Assembly (NCBI GenBank): GCA_964521405.1
Contig: CAZFRR010000277.1
Span: 1-64,000, forward strand
Reading direction: 5' to 3'
DNA: 64,000 nt
Source: SG8-41 sp964521405
GTDB taxonomy: Bacteria; Pseudomonadota; Gammaproteobacteria; Burkholderiales; SG8-41
A model generated the notes under the pieces. The model did no database searches and was not told where the DNA came from. It worked only from the letters and a program-made list of their open reading frames with translations. Made by a program: the position numbers and the translations under genes. Shown in pieces: positions 1-7,113 of the stretch. Each line of letters opens with the position of its first letter. Positions within the stretch are counted from its first letter, which is position 1.

Positions 1-600
1 ATGAAGCGCCCCGAGAAGGGCCATCTCCTGCCCGGGCACGGCGTCGGCAAGCCCCTCGGCAACGGCCACGGCGTCACGGACAACGTGAACTTCCGCGGCC
101 GGCCGGTGGCGCGCTGGATACCGCTCTACGGCGAGGCGTCCAAGCCGGAGATCGAGCGCATCCGCGCCGAGCTGGTCGCCCGCCTCGGCGAGGCGCGCGC
201 CGCGCGCGTGGCCGACACCAACCGCAACCTCTACATCTTTCCGAACCTGTTCCTGAACGACGGCTCCTCGGTGACCATCCGCACCTTTTACCCCCTCGCC
301 CCCGATCGCATGCGCGTGCTGGCCTGGGCGCTGGGGCCGAAGGAGGAGTCCGCGGTGGCCCGCGCCGTCCGCCTGGACAGCTTTCTCACGTTCTACGGGC
401 CGGGCGGCTTCGCCACGCCGGATGACATCGAGGTGCTGGAGACGATCCAGGCAGGGCTCGGCACCTACCGGGAAGTGCCGTGGATGGAAGTCACCCGCGG
501 CATGGCGAAGGAAGGCGAGCAGCTGAACACGGACGAGCTGCACCTGCGCGCGTTATGGACGCAGTGGGACAAGTTGATGAAAACTAATAGACAGGATTAA
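1..600 (+). CDS. Aromatic ring-hydroxylating dioxygenase alpha subunit, C-terminal part (5' truncated by window edge)
   Basis: The 199 visible residues match the C-terminal half of the catalytic domain of a Rieske-type ring-hydroxylating oxygenase large subunit. The stretch NLYIFPNLFLNDG followed by RTFYPLAPDRMRV, and then FYGPGGFATPDDIEVLE with the conserved acidic pair, is typical of this family. The Rieske domain and most mononuclear-iron ligands would lie upstream, so the ATG at base 1 is probably internal. The small-subunit gene follows after about 190 bases on the same strand, as expected for an alpha/beta oxygenase that dihydroxylates an aromatic substrate with electrons from a reductase encoded elsewhere. 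The last four codons (NRQD and stop) fall inside a dispersed intergenic repeat. Substrate unknown. Confidence 0.8.
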   Translation: MKRPEKGHLLPGHGVGKPLGNGHGVTDNVNFRGRPVARWIPLYGEASKPEIERIRAELVARLGEARAARVADTNRNLYIFPNLFLNDGSSVTIRTFYPLAPDRMRVLAWALGPKEESAVARAVRLDSFLTFYGPGGFATPDDIEVLETIQAGLGTYREVPWMEVTRGMAKEGEQLNTDELHLRALWTQWDKLMKTNRQD

Positions 601-781
601 CTTTCACGCAGGTCAAAACCGAATAGACAGGATTAACATGATTTACAGGATTAGATCTAGATCAAGAACAATGTCGTAATACGATCTTGTTGTTGGATTT
701 AATCTTGTTAATCCTGTTAATCCTGTCTATTGTTTTTGATCTTGCTTGTCTTAAGCCCGGATGGATTAATCCTGTCTATTT
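586..781. repeat. Inverted-arm repeat of the AATCCTGTT / AATAGACAGGATTAA family
   Basis: Copies of AATAGACAGGATTAA at 586-600 and 622-636 are followed by reverse-complement copies (TTAATCCTGTCTATT) near 718-732 and 767-781. The words repeat with a period of about nine bases. The left arm includes the stop codon of the dioxygenase alpha gene. Related arms occur at 2999-3034 and 3366-3391. It fills the alpha/beta intergenic space and could fold when transcribed. Confidence 0.75.
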
Positions 782-787
782 AATATC

Positions 788-1282
788 ATGAGCGAAGCGA
801 AACCAATCACGCGACAGCAAGTCGAGGACTTCCTCTACGAAGAAGCCGCGCTGCTCGACGCCTGGCGGCTCGACGACTGGCTCACCCTGCTGACCGACGA
901 CGCGGTCTACCGGGTGCCCTCGAACGACCGCCCCAATGCCGGGCACGCCGACACGCTCTTCATCATCGCGGACGACATCAACCGCATCCGCGCGCGCGTC
1001 ACGCGCCTGAAGAAGAAGGACGCCCACGCCGAGGACCCGCGCTCGCGCACGCGGCGCATGATCTCCAACGTGCGCATCGTCAGCCGCAACGGCGCGGCGC
1101 TGGAAGTGGAGGCCAATTTCAGCGTCCACCGCTTCCGGCGCAACGACAACATCCGGGTCTACGTCGGCCACTACCGCTACGGACTGCGCGTGGAAGGCGG
1201 CAAGTTGAGGATCGCGAAGCGCGACGCCGTGATCGACTCGGCGGAGCTCGGCGGCCTGGGCTCGGTGAGCTTTATTCTTTAG
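788..1282 (+). CDS. Aromatic ring-hydroxylating dioxygenase beta subunit
   Basis: This 164-residue protein has the SnoaL/NTF2-like cone fold signature of ring-hydroxylating oxygenase small subunits: an N-terminal helix with ITRQQVEDFLYEEAALLDAW, then DDWLTLLTDDAVYRVPSND, and the beta-strand core with RRMISNVRIV and NFSVHRFRRND. Length is usual for the family. It is structural in alpha3beta3 oxygenases. It sits directly downstream of the alpha subunit, so the two were presumably transcribed together across the repeat-filled gap. No clear Shine-Dalgarno precedes the ATG. The stop codon TAG runs straight into a GCCGATACACGCC repeat word. Confidence 0.85.
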   Translation: MSEAKPITRQQVEDFLYEEAALLDAWRLDDWLTLLTDDAVYRVPSNDRPNAGHADTLFIIADDINRIRARVTRLKKKDAHAEDPRSRTRRMISNVRIVSRNGAALEVEANFSVHRFRRNDNIRVYVGHYRYGLRVEGGKLRIAKRDAVIDSAELGGLGSVSFIL

Positions 1283-1345
1283 CCGCCGATACACGCCGAT
1301 AACTTCAAAAGCAACTGGCACAGAGGTCACAGAGAAAAGCAGGAC
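1283..1345. repeat. Single arms of two dispersed repeat families
   Basis: Immediately after the dioxygenase beta stop codon lie GCCGATACACGCCGATAAC (also at 10570-10590) and CACAGAGGTCACAGAGA (the arm word of the 130-bp element found at 6030, 8102, 43011 and 53107). Both are one-sided here, with no inverted partner. Confidence 0.6.
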
Positions 1346-1351
1346 GTAGAA

Positions 1352-2119
1352 TTGAACCGCCAAGACGCCGAGAGAAACGGGAAGATACTCGAGTTCAGGG
1401 ATCCGGACCCCAGGTCGTGCGCCTTCGCCCGCGCCCGCCGGCTCTGCTACTGCGTTCTCATCGCGGCCGCCTGCAGCGCTCCCGCATCACATGCCCAAGT
1501 GGCCCCCTCGCCAGCCGAAAGGGCGAGCTACAGAGGGCTCCACGCCGCCGCAGCGCGCGGCGATGCGGCGGATATCCAGGCTTTGATCGCCAAGGGCGAG
1601 AAGCCCGATGTCCGCGATGGCTATGCGCGCACTCCGCTCCACGTCGCCGCCTACGGCGCGCGCCATGAGGCAATGCGCGCGCTTGTTGCCGCTGGAGCAA
1701 ATCCAAATGCGCTGGAACGGGATCGCTACGACATCGTCACCATAGCTGCGGTCGCCAACGACGTGCCCACGCTCAAGCTCGCGCTCGAGCTGGGATGCAG
1801 CGCGAAAAACATGACCAGCCGTTACGACGGCACTGCCCTGATCGCCGCCGCGCATTTGGGACACGCCGAGGTCGTGCGTGCACTGATCAATGCGGGCGCG
1901 CCGCTCGATCACGTCAACAACCTGGGCTGGACGGCGCTGATCGAGTCCATCGTCCTGGGCGACGGCGGCCGCCGCCACACGGAAACCCTGAAGGCGCTGG
2001 TCGAGGCCGGCGCGAACTTGAACCTGCCCGACCGCAACGGGCAGTCCCCGCTTGCGCTAGCGCGCCAGCGCCGCTACGGGGAAATGGTAAAGACCCTCGA
2101 GCGCGCCGGCGCGCGTTGA
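1352..2119 (+). CDS. Ankyrin-repeat protein, secreted
   Basis: A 255-residue protein with a TTG start. After a polar lead, the segment LCYCVLIAAACSAPASHAQ resembles a signal peptide core and cleavage site, so the mature protein is probably periplasmic. Four to five ankyrin repeats follow, recognisable from LHAAAARGDAADIQALIAKG, TPLHVAAYGARHEAMRALVAAGANPN, TALIAAAHLGHAEVVRALINAGA and SPLALARQRRYGEMVKTLERAGAR. Ankyrin repeats mediate protein contacts; no enzyme domain is visible. The first codons come from a GAACCGCCAAGACGCC repeat word, so the true start may be further in. It faces the class II aldolase gene convergently across a hairpin. Confidence 0.75.
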   Translation: MNRQDAERNGKILEFRDPDPRSCAFARARRLCYCVLIAAACSAPASHAQVAPSPAERASYRGLHAAAARGDAADIQALIAKGEKPDVRDGYARTPLHVAAYGARHEAMRALVAAGANPNALERDRYDIVTIAAVANDVPTLKLALELGCSAKNMTSRYDGTALIAAAHLGHAEVVRALINAGAPLDHVNNLGWTALIESIVLGDGGRRHTETLKALVEAGANLNLPDRNGQSPLALARQRRYGEMVKTLERAGAR

Positions 2120-2148
2120 ATGAATTGGTATTGTCACCGAGAGAATTT

Positions 2149-2165
2149 CCGGGGTCAGACCCCGG
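2149..2165. repeat. Perfect short palindrome CCGGGGTCAGACCCCGG
   Basis: A 17-base odd palindrome with arms CCGGGGTC/GACCCCGG, 29 bases after the ankyrin gene. GGGGTCAGACCCC-type palindromes are widespread dispersed elements in proteobacteria. No transposase is nearby. Confidence 0.5.
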
Positions 2166-2187
2166 TAAAACGGCTTTAGAAACAAAA

Positions 2188-2211
2188 CGGCCGGCTATTT
2201 TCAACCGGCCG
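2188..2211. terminator. GC-rich hairpin between convergent genes
   Basis: Arms CGGCCGG (2188-2194) and CCGGCCG (2205-2211) surround a 10-base loop. An A-run on the left and a T-containing stretch on the right fit a bidirectional terminator serving the ankyrin gene and the opposing class II aldolase gene. The T-tract is poor. Confidence 0.5.
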
Positions 2212-2220
2212 CATCTTTCT

Positions 2221-2248
2221 CATCACTCATCACTCATCACTCATCACT
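2221..2248. repeat. Heptamer tandem array CATCACT x4
   Basis: Four exact 7-base units. The array contains the stop codon of the class II aldolase gene (TGA read on the minus strand at 2244-2246). A related degenerate array lies at 17159-17186 in the opposite sense. Confidence 0.8.
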
Positions 2249-2993
2249 TGCGCGTCAGCGCCTTTCTCTTCCACGCCTCCCACGCCCGCCCCAGCCCGTA
2301 GCCTTCGCGCTCTTCAATGAGGCGGGCCTCCTCCGGATCGAGATAGTTGATTGCCCCGCCCGGCGCCAGCGCCATGGCCTGGGCCTGGAGCGTCGCGTTC
2401 ATCGCAAGGAAGATGCTGCGGCCGACCAGGCGCGGGAGCGTAGGCGCGACGATGGTCGCGCCATGGCCGCGCATCAGCACCGCCGGCTTGTCGGCGATTG
2501 CTTGTGCCAGCGCGCGGCCGTGCGCCGCATTGCGGATCAGCATGTCCGTCATGCCGAAACCCTCACGGATTTCGAATATCGGAATGCCGAGGCCGATGAA
2601 TGCGGCGCGGTGATACAGGGGCCTCAACTGCACGCTGGTGACGCCGAAGGGAATTACCGGCGGTGCATGAGAATGGCAGATCGCTACGACGTCCGGGCGC
2701 GTCTTGTAGATCTCCCCGTGGATGAAGCGCTCGGTGTAAAGGTTTCTCCCCTTCGCGTCCACCGGGTTGTTGTCGAGATCGAACTCGAGGATGTCTTTCG
2801 CCGTGATCAGCTCGGGCGCGAGCGAACGCGAGAGCAGGAACCGCCTGGGATCGCGGTTGTGCCGCACGCTGACGTGCCCCCAGCCGTCGAGCACGCCGTT
2901 CATCGCCAGGATCCGGTTTGCCGCCACCAGGTCCTCGACCAGCTGCCGATCGGCCGGCCCTGCCGATTTCAGCTTTGTCTCGCTACGCTTCAT
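2244..2993 (-). CDS. Class II aldolase/adducin family protein
   Basis: A 249-residue protein of the metal-dependent class II aldolase fold (L-fuculose-1-phosphate aldolase/adducin head). The zinc-site signature is intact: HSH at residues 107-109, a third histidine in RGHG (about 177), and HGE with the likely acid at 94. Family members perform retro-aldol cleavage or decarboxylation of small hydroxy or keto acids; in aromatic clusters some act on hydroxylated ring-cleavage products. The substrate cannot be assigned. It has a paralogue at 6226-6999 (shared NGVLDGWGHVS / NVLDAFGHVS). The start is preceded by repeat sequence and lacks a Shine-Dalgarno. Confidence 0.85.
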   Translation of the reverse strand: MKRSETKLKSAGPADRQLVEDLVAANRILAMNGVLDGWGHVSVRHNRDPRRFLLSRSLAPELITAKDILEFDLDNNPVDAKGRNLYTERFIHGEIYKTRPDVVAICHSHAPPVIPFGVTSVQLRPLYHRAAFIGLGIPIFEIREGFGMTDMLIRNAAHGRALAQAIADKPAVLMRGHGATIVAPTLPRLVGRSIFLAMNATLQAQAMALAPGGAINYLDPEEARLIEEREGYGLGRAWEAWKRKALTRK

Positions 2994-3049
2994 AAAAGCA
3001 ATTGACAGGATTTACATGATTTACAGGATTAGATCAAAACAATTATCGA
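2994..3049. repeat. Repeat arm (ACAGGATT family) in leader of aldolase gene
   Basis: GACAGGATTTACATGATTTACAGGATTAG repeats the 586-654 arm. Its inverted partner, with AATCCTGTTAATCCTGTCTA, lies at 3366-3387, so the arms of this family enclose the two terminal-repeat elements between them. Confidence 0.65.
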
Positions 3050-3235
3050 AAACGCTTAGAGCGCCTAACAAAATGACCGGCCCTACTTTACTCCCCTCCT
3101 TTTCAAGGAGGGGTGGATGCGAAGCAGACGGGGTGGTTACGTGGGCACCCCTTGCTCCCACCACCCCGCCCGCTGGCGCGGGCACCCCTCCTCGGGCAGG
3201 AGGGGAATTTGTTTTGTTAGGCGCTCTTAGCGTTT
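3050..3235. mobile_element. MITE-like element, 186 bp, 24-bp terminal inverted repeats
   Basis: The left end (3050-3073) and right end (3212-3235) are inverted copies with one mismatch over 24 bases; the core is AGAGCGCCTAACAAAA. Inside are two GGAGGGG hairpins (CTCCTTTTCAAGGAGG and CTCCTCGGGCAGGAGG) separated by a CCACCCCG segment. The internal modules recur in swapped order at 14852-14957. There is no coding capacity. The terminal repeat resembles that of the 27949-28215 element. This suggests a non-autonomous transposable element whose transposase is outside the window. Confidence 0.65.
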
Positions 3236-3251
3236 ATTCTTTTGAATCTTG

Positions 3252-3369
3252 TTAAGGAACCTCTGCAAAACCCTGAATTCGTCACCCCGGCGTACGCCGG
3301 GGTCCAATCGAAACAAATGCTTGCTGGATCCCGGCTTCCTCCGGGATGACTTTTGCAGAGCATCCTTAA
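3252..3369. mobile_element. Small element, 118 bp, 19-bp terminal inverted repeats around a REP-like hairpin
   Basis: TTAAGGAACCTCTGCAAAA (3252-3270) and its inverted copy at 3351-3369 differ at two positions. Between them lies a GTCACCCCGGCG...CGGGATGAC palindromic unit (3281-3350) of the same kind as 7004-7067 and 14730-14799. This looks like a REP-type or MITE-type insertion; no gene inside. Confidence 0.6.
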
Positions 3370-3384
3370 TCCTGTTAATCCTGT

Positions 3385-4461
3385 CTATTTCTTCTTCGCC
3401 TTTGCGGCTGGCTTGCCTGCAGGCGACGCCGCCAGCTTCATCCGCATCATCCTGAACGCATTTTCATAATAGATCTTGCGCTCGACCGAGGCCGGCAGAT
3501 CGAGCTTCGCGATCGCCTTGATGTTGCCGCGGATGAAGCCCGGCCCGCCTTCCGGGTCGAACGGGCAGTCGGTGCCGAACAGCACCCGGTCGGAGCCGAA
3601 GAAATCCAGCCCGCAGCGCATCGCAGACGCCGAGCCGTTCACCGAGGTGTCGGCGTAGAACATCCTGAAGTAATCCACCGGGCGCTTGCCCAGCCGCTTC
3701 CTCAGACCGACGTAATCCTCGTCGTGCGTGCGCAGCCCCATCTGGTCCATGCCGAGCGCGATGCGCTCGTCGAAGAACGGCGCCATCGCGCCGAGGTGGT
3801 GGGTGATGATCTTCATGTTGGGCAGCTTCTGCAGCATGCCCGAGAACACGATGCGCGCCATGCAGGCGCTGGTCTCGTAGGGCCAGCCGAACAGCCACCA
3901 GATCTCGTACTTCGACTTGGATTCGGTCGGGTAATCCGCGAACTTCGAGGTGCGGGCCGGGTGCAGCCAGATCGGCAGGTTGTATTGCTTCACGCAGCGC
4001 TCGAAGATCGGGTAGAACTCCGGCTCGTCGAGCGGCCGCCCGTTGACGTTGGTGAAGACCTGGATCCCTTTCGCGCCCAGCCGGTTGATGGCGTAGTCCA
4101 TCTCCGCCAGCGACGCCGCCACGTTGTTCATCGGCAGCGAGGCGACGAACGCCGGGAACTGGTCCGGGCACTGCGCGACGATCTCGGCCATGCCCTCGTT
4201 GGCGAGCCGGGCCAGCGCCGGGGACTCCTCCGGCCCCGCCAGAAACTCGATCGCCGGCAGCGACAGCGTCAGCACCTGCTTGTAGCCCTTGAACTGCTTC
4301 ATCATGGTCTTGCGCGCATCCAGGTTCCACAGGACCGGGATGTGCAGCCAGCGCATGATCGTCGCCGCCAGGGCCGGATTGCCGGCGGCAATTTTCTTCA
4401 TGCGCTCGAAGTATTCCGCCGGGAAGATGTGCGGGAAGATGTCCAGCTTGAGGTTGCTCAT
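3385..4461 (-). CDS. Amidohydrolase family 2 protein (ACMSD-like metal-dependent hydrolase/decarboxylase)
   Basis: A 358-residue TIM-barrel amidohydrolase. Recognisable blocks are DIFPHIFP at the N-terminus, WLHPART (His167), ITHHLGAM (His221) and FGTDCPFD (Asp298), which match the metal and acid/base residues of the ACMSD/gamma-resorcylate decarboxylase group. The first metal histidine of the usual HxH motif is replaced: Phe9 precedes His11. Members decarboxylate or hydrolyse aromatic-derived acids, fitting the flanking oxygenase. I chose the ATG giving MSNLKLDIF because upstream codons do not resemble the family. It is divergent from the Rieske oxygenase. The C-terminus is an Ala/Lys tail ending in a dispersed repeat that supplies the TAG stop. 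Confidence 0.85.
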   Translation of the reverse strand: MSNLKLDIFPHIFPAEYFERMKKIAAGNPALAATIMRWLHIPVLWNLDARKTMMKQFKGYKQVLTLSLPAIEFLAGPEESPALARLANEGMAEIVAQCPDQFPAFVASLPMNNVAASLAEMDYAINRLGAKGIQVFTNVNGRPLDEPEFYPIFERCVKQYNLPIWLHPARTSKFADYPTESKSKYEIWWLFGWPYETSACMARIVFSGMLQKLPNMKIITHHLGAMAPFFDERIALGMDQMGLRTHDEDYVGLRKRLGKRPVDYFRMFYADTSVNGSASAMRCGLDFFGSDRVLFGTDCPFDPEGGPGFIRGNIKAIAKLDLPASVERKIYYENAFRMMRMKLAASPAGKPAAKAKKK

Positions 4462-4660
4462 GACAGGGTCTCGTTCCGGAAAAATAAGGATCCCACACCT
4501 TAGACGATCTGCTGGCGCGCCGCAAATCAAAGGCCGGCAACGATGGCCGAACCGTTCGGGAAACGTCAAGCCGCTCCGGCCCTTGGCGTGGGCGGCAGAA
4601 GGGTTGCCTTGCACATGCGGTTGAATTAGATTAGCGGCGGCGCGCAAAATTATCTGGTCA

Positions 4661-4692
4661 AACCACCCCCATCCCAAACTTCCCCCTAAATG
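4661..4692. repeat. Partial copy of CACCCCCATCCC-type intergenic repeat
   Basis: CCACCCCCATCCCAAACTTCCCCCTAA-like sequence matches half of the hairpin repeat at 31151-31188. It lies just before the Rieske oxygenase start, in the 250-base divergent gap that must hold both promoters. Confidence 0.45.
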
Positions 4693-4711
4693 GGAAGAAA
4701 TTTTTTCTCTA

Positions 4712-5992
4712 ATGGTATCTCGCGAACTCAATGAGTTTCTGACGCAGACGGCTCCCGGCACGCCGATGGGCGATCTCATCCGGCGCTACTGGATCCCGGC
4801 GCTGCTCTCCTCCGAGCTGCCGGAGCCGGATTGCGCGCCCGTGCGCGTGAAGCTCCTGTCGGAGCGGCTCATCGCGTTCCGCGACACGCAAGGCCGCCTC
4901 GGCATGATGGACGAATTCTGCGCCCACCGCGGCGTGTCGCTGTGGTTCGGACGGAACGAAGAAAACGGCCTTCGCTGCCCGTATCACGGCTGGAAATACG
5001 ATACGACCGGGCAATGCGTCGACGTTCCCTCTGAGCCAGAGGAGAACGGCTTCTGCAAGAAGATCAAGTTGAAGTCTTATCCGTGCATCGAGCTGGGCGA
5101 TGTCGTCTGGACCTACATGGGACCGCCTGAACTGAAGCCGCCATTGCCGGGCTTCGAATGGGCGGCGGTCCCGAAGTCGCACCGTTTCATCTCGAGGCGC
5201 ACGCAGGAATGCAACTACCTGCAGGCGATGGAGGGCGGCATCGACTCCTCCCACGTCTCGTTCCTGCACCGTCACGACCTGCGCAGCGACCCGCTTCACG
5301 TCGGCAGCCGTGGCGCGGAACTGACGCGCGAGACCGATGCCCGCTTCCAGGTGGTCGAGACCGCGGGCGGCATGGTCATCGGCGTGCGGCGGCCGGCGCA
5401 ACCCGGCCATCTCTACTGGCGGGTGACGCAATGGATCCTGCCGTTTCACAGCATGATCCCGCCCTATGGCGACAACGCGCTGAACGGCCACGCCTGGGTC
5501 CCGGTCGACGATGAGAACTGCATGTCCTGGTGCATGACGCACCATCCGACGCGCCCGCTGACGGACCACGAGCTCGACACGATGCGCCATGGCGGCGGCA
5601 TCCACGTCAACCTGATCCCCGGCACGGTGCGGCCGGTCGTCAACCGGGACAACGATTACCTGATGGACCGGGCCGCTCAGCGCGCCAACAAGACCTTTTG
5701 CGGCGTCAAAGGGATCGCCATGCAGGACGCCGCGATCCAGGAGAGCATGGGCCCGATCCAGGATCGCACCACGGAGAATCTCGTTTCGACCGACAACGGG
5801 GTGATCATGGCTCGCGCTCGCCTGCGCAAGGCCGCGCTGGCGGCGCAGGAGGGCAAGGCCGTGGATGGCCTCGACCCGGAGACGCAGGCCGTGCGCTCGG
5901 CCTCGATCGTGCTCCCGGAACACGCCCCCTTCCACGAAGCGGTGGCGGGCGCGCTCAAGGCCAGGGACGGCGTGGCGCACACCTCCGTGTAG
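4712..5992 (+). CDS. Rieske [2Fe-2S] aromatic oxygenase, phthalate 4,5-dioxygenase-like
   Basis: A 426-residue oxygenase. The N-terminal Rieske domain has CAHRG (Cys70, His72) and CPYHGWKYD (Cys89, His92). The catalytic domain has Asn168 and GGIDSSHVSFLHRH, with Asp178, His181 and His186 as bridging and mononuclear-iron residues. WKYDTTGQCVDVPSEPEE and overall length place it with the phthalate 4,5-dioxygenase/carboxylated-aromatic group, which works without a beta subunit and needs a separate reductase. No reductase is visible nearby. The amidohydrolase is divergent and a class II aldolase follows, suggesting a pathway for a carboxylated or phenolic aromatic. Substrate not assignable. Confidence 0.88.
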   Translation: MVSRELNEFLTQTAPGTPMGDLIRRYWIPALLSSELPEPDCAPVRVKLLSERLIAFRDTQGRLGMMDEFCAHRGVSLWFGRNEENGLRCPYHGWKYDTTGQCVDVPSEPEENGFCKKIKLKSYPCIELGDVVWTYMGPPELKPPLPGFEWAAVPKSHRFISRRTQECNYLQAMEGGIDSSHVSFLHRHDLRSDPLHVGSRGAELTRETDARFQVVETAGGMVIGVRRPAQPGHLYWRVTQWILPFHSMIPPYGDNALNGHAWVPVDDENCMSWCMTHHPTRPLTDHELDTMRHGGGIHVNLIPGTVRPVVNRDNDYLMDRAAQRANKTFCGVKGIAMQDAAIQESMGPIQDRTTENLVSTDNGVIMARARLRKAALAAQEGKAVDGLDPETQAVRSASIVLPEHAPFHEAVAGALKARDGVAHTSV

Positions 5993-6029
5993 GCGGCACC
6001 AGCGTCGTTAGTCCTGGAAAAAGCTTTTT

Positions 6030-6160
6030 GCCACAGAGATCACAGAGTTCACAGAGGAAGTTCAAGAAAGCATTTCATTTTCAAATCTCACCCATCTGGT
6101 AAACATGGCGTGTTGACTTGAACCCTTGAATCTCTCTGTGTTCTCTGTGACCTCTGTGGC
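6030..6160. repeat. 130-bp CACAGAG inverted-arm element, copy 1
   Basis: The left arm GCCACAGAGATCACAGAG (from 6030) pairs with the right arm ending CTCTGTGGC at 6160. About 26 of 29 bases can pair, with a loop of about 75 bases. Three further copies are at 8102, 43011 and 53107, all in the same orientation on the + strand and all followed by CTGAATT(G/A)C. It lies between the oxygenase and the second class II aldolase. Confidence 0.85.
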
Positions 6161-6225
6161 TGAATTGCAGTTTTTGCGAGTTATTCATTCAATCAGCCGC
6201 GTCACGCGGCCGGAGCAAGCAATCC

Positions 6226-6999
6226 ATGAACGACAAGAGAACACCGGCGCGCAATGCCCGGCGCCTGGCGGCTTCCGTTGCCTCGCTCGATCCCGAGATC
6301 ATCAATGACGTCGTAGCCGCCAACCTCATGCTCGCGAATCTCAACGTGCTCGACGCGTTCGGTCACGTCAGCATGCGGGATCCGAGGAACCCCGGGCGTT
6401 ACTTGATATCGCGCTCGATCGCGCCGGAGTCGGTCACCGCCCCCGACGTCATCGCCCTCGACCTCGACAGCCGGCCGGTCCATCGGGAAGACGAGGGCAA
6501 GCTGCTCTACCGCGAGCGCTTCATCCACGGCGAAATCTACAAGGTTCGCCCCGACGTCAACGCGGTCGTGCACAGCCATTCACCCACCGTCGTGCCTTTC
6601 ACGGTCACCCGGACCCGGCTCCAACCGCTTCTCCACAATGCCGGCTTTCTGGGGCTCGGCGCGCCGCTCTTCGAAATCCGCAAAAGCGCGGGCGACGGGA
6701 CGGACCTGATGATCCTGACCTCGAGCCTGGGAAAATCGCTGGCCAAGGCGCTCGGCAAGGATGCCGCGGTCGTCCTGATGCGCGGGCACGGGGACTCGGT
6801 CGTCGGGCCGTCGCTGCCGAACGCCGTCTTCCGCGCCTATTACACCGAGATCAACGCGCGCCAGCAGCTGGCGGCGATCACCATTGGCGGGCCGATCAAC
6901 TTCATGACCCGGAAAGAGGCGCTCACGAGCAACGGCGCCATGCTCTCGGCTTCGGCGCGCCCTTGGGCGCTGTGGAGAAAAAGGGCGCTGGGGACCTGA
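6226..6999 (+). CDS. Class II aldolase/adducin family protein (second paralogue)
   Basis: A 257-residue protein with the same architecture as the 2244-2993 protein: VVHSHSP supplies His116 and His118, HGE lies near residue 101, and LMRGHGDSV gives the third metal histidine. The N-terminal 20 residues are a basic extension (NDKRTPARNARR) with no signal features. It follows the Rieske oxygenase on the same strand but is separated by the 130-bp element, so co-transcription is uncertain. A metal-dependent aldolase or decarboxylase acting on an oxygenase product is a reasonable guess. A weak GGAG lies 12 bases upstream of the chosen ATG. Confidence 0.83.
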   Translation: MNDKRTPARNARRLAASVASLDPEIINDVVAANLMLANLNVLDAFGHVSMRDPRNPGRYLISRSIAPESVTAPDVIALDLDSRPVHREDEGKLLYRERFIHGEIYKVRPDVNAVVHSHSPTVVPFTVTRTRLQPLLHNAGFLGLGAPLFEIRKSAGDGTDLMILTSSLGKSLAKALGKDAAVVLMRGHGDSVVGPSLPNAVFRAYYTEINARQQLAAITIGGPINFMTRKEALTSNGAMLSASARPWALWRKRALGT

Positions 7000-7003
7000 T
7001 CCC

Positions 7004-7067
7004 GTCATCCCGGCGAAAGCCGGGATCCAGCGCGAGTATTCTGGGCACCGGCTTTCGCCGGTGTGAC
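7004..7067. repeat. REP-like palindromic unit GTCATCCCGGCGAAAGCCGG
   Basis: Inverted CCGGCGAAAGCCGG and CACCGGCTTTCGCCGGTG stems in tandem, bounded by GTCA and TGAC. The same family is at 3281-3350 and 14730-14799. It lies between the aldolase and the Bug receptor genes. Confidence 0.75.
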
Positions 7068-7113
7068 GAGTTGTTTTGTTGCAGACTGACTGGGCATGGA
7101 TGAGGAGCTTGCA

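Noticed and set aside
586..781. Riboswitch or small RNA in the dioxygenase alpha/beta gap
   Set aside because: The fold is explained by inverted dispersed repeats found elsewhere; no known riboswitch core was recognised.
4709..5980. Long minus-strand open frame (423 codons) opposite the Rieske oxygenase
   Set aside because: Arg/Ala/His-rich composition and no motif; it is a GC-rich antisense shadow. Similar shadows opposite MmgE/PrpD genes (for example 54134-55669) were dropped for the same reason.
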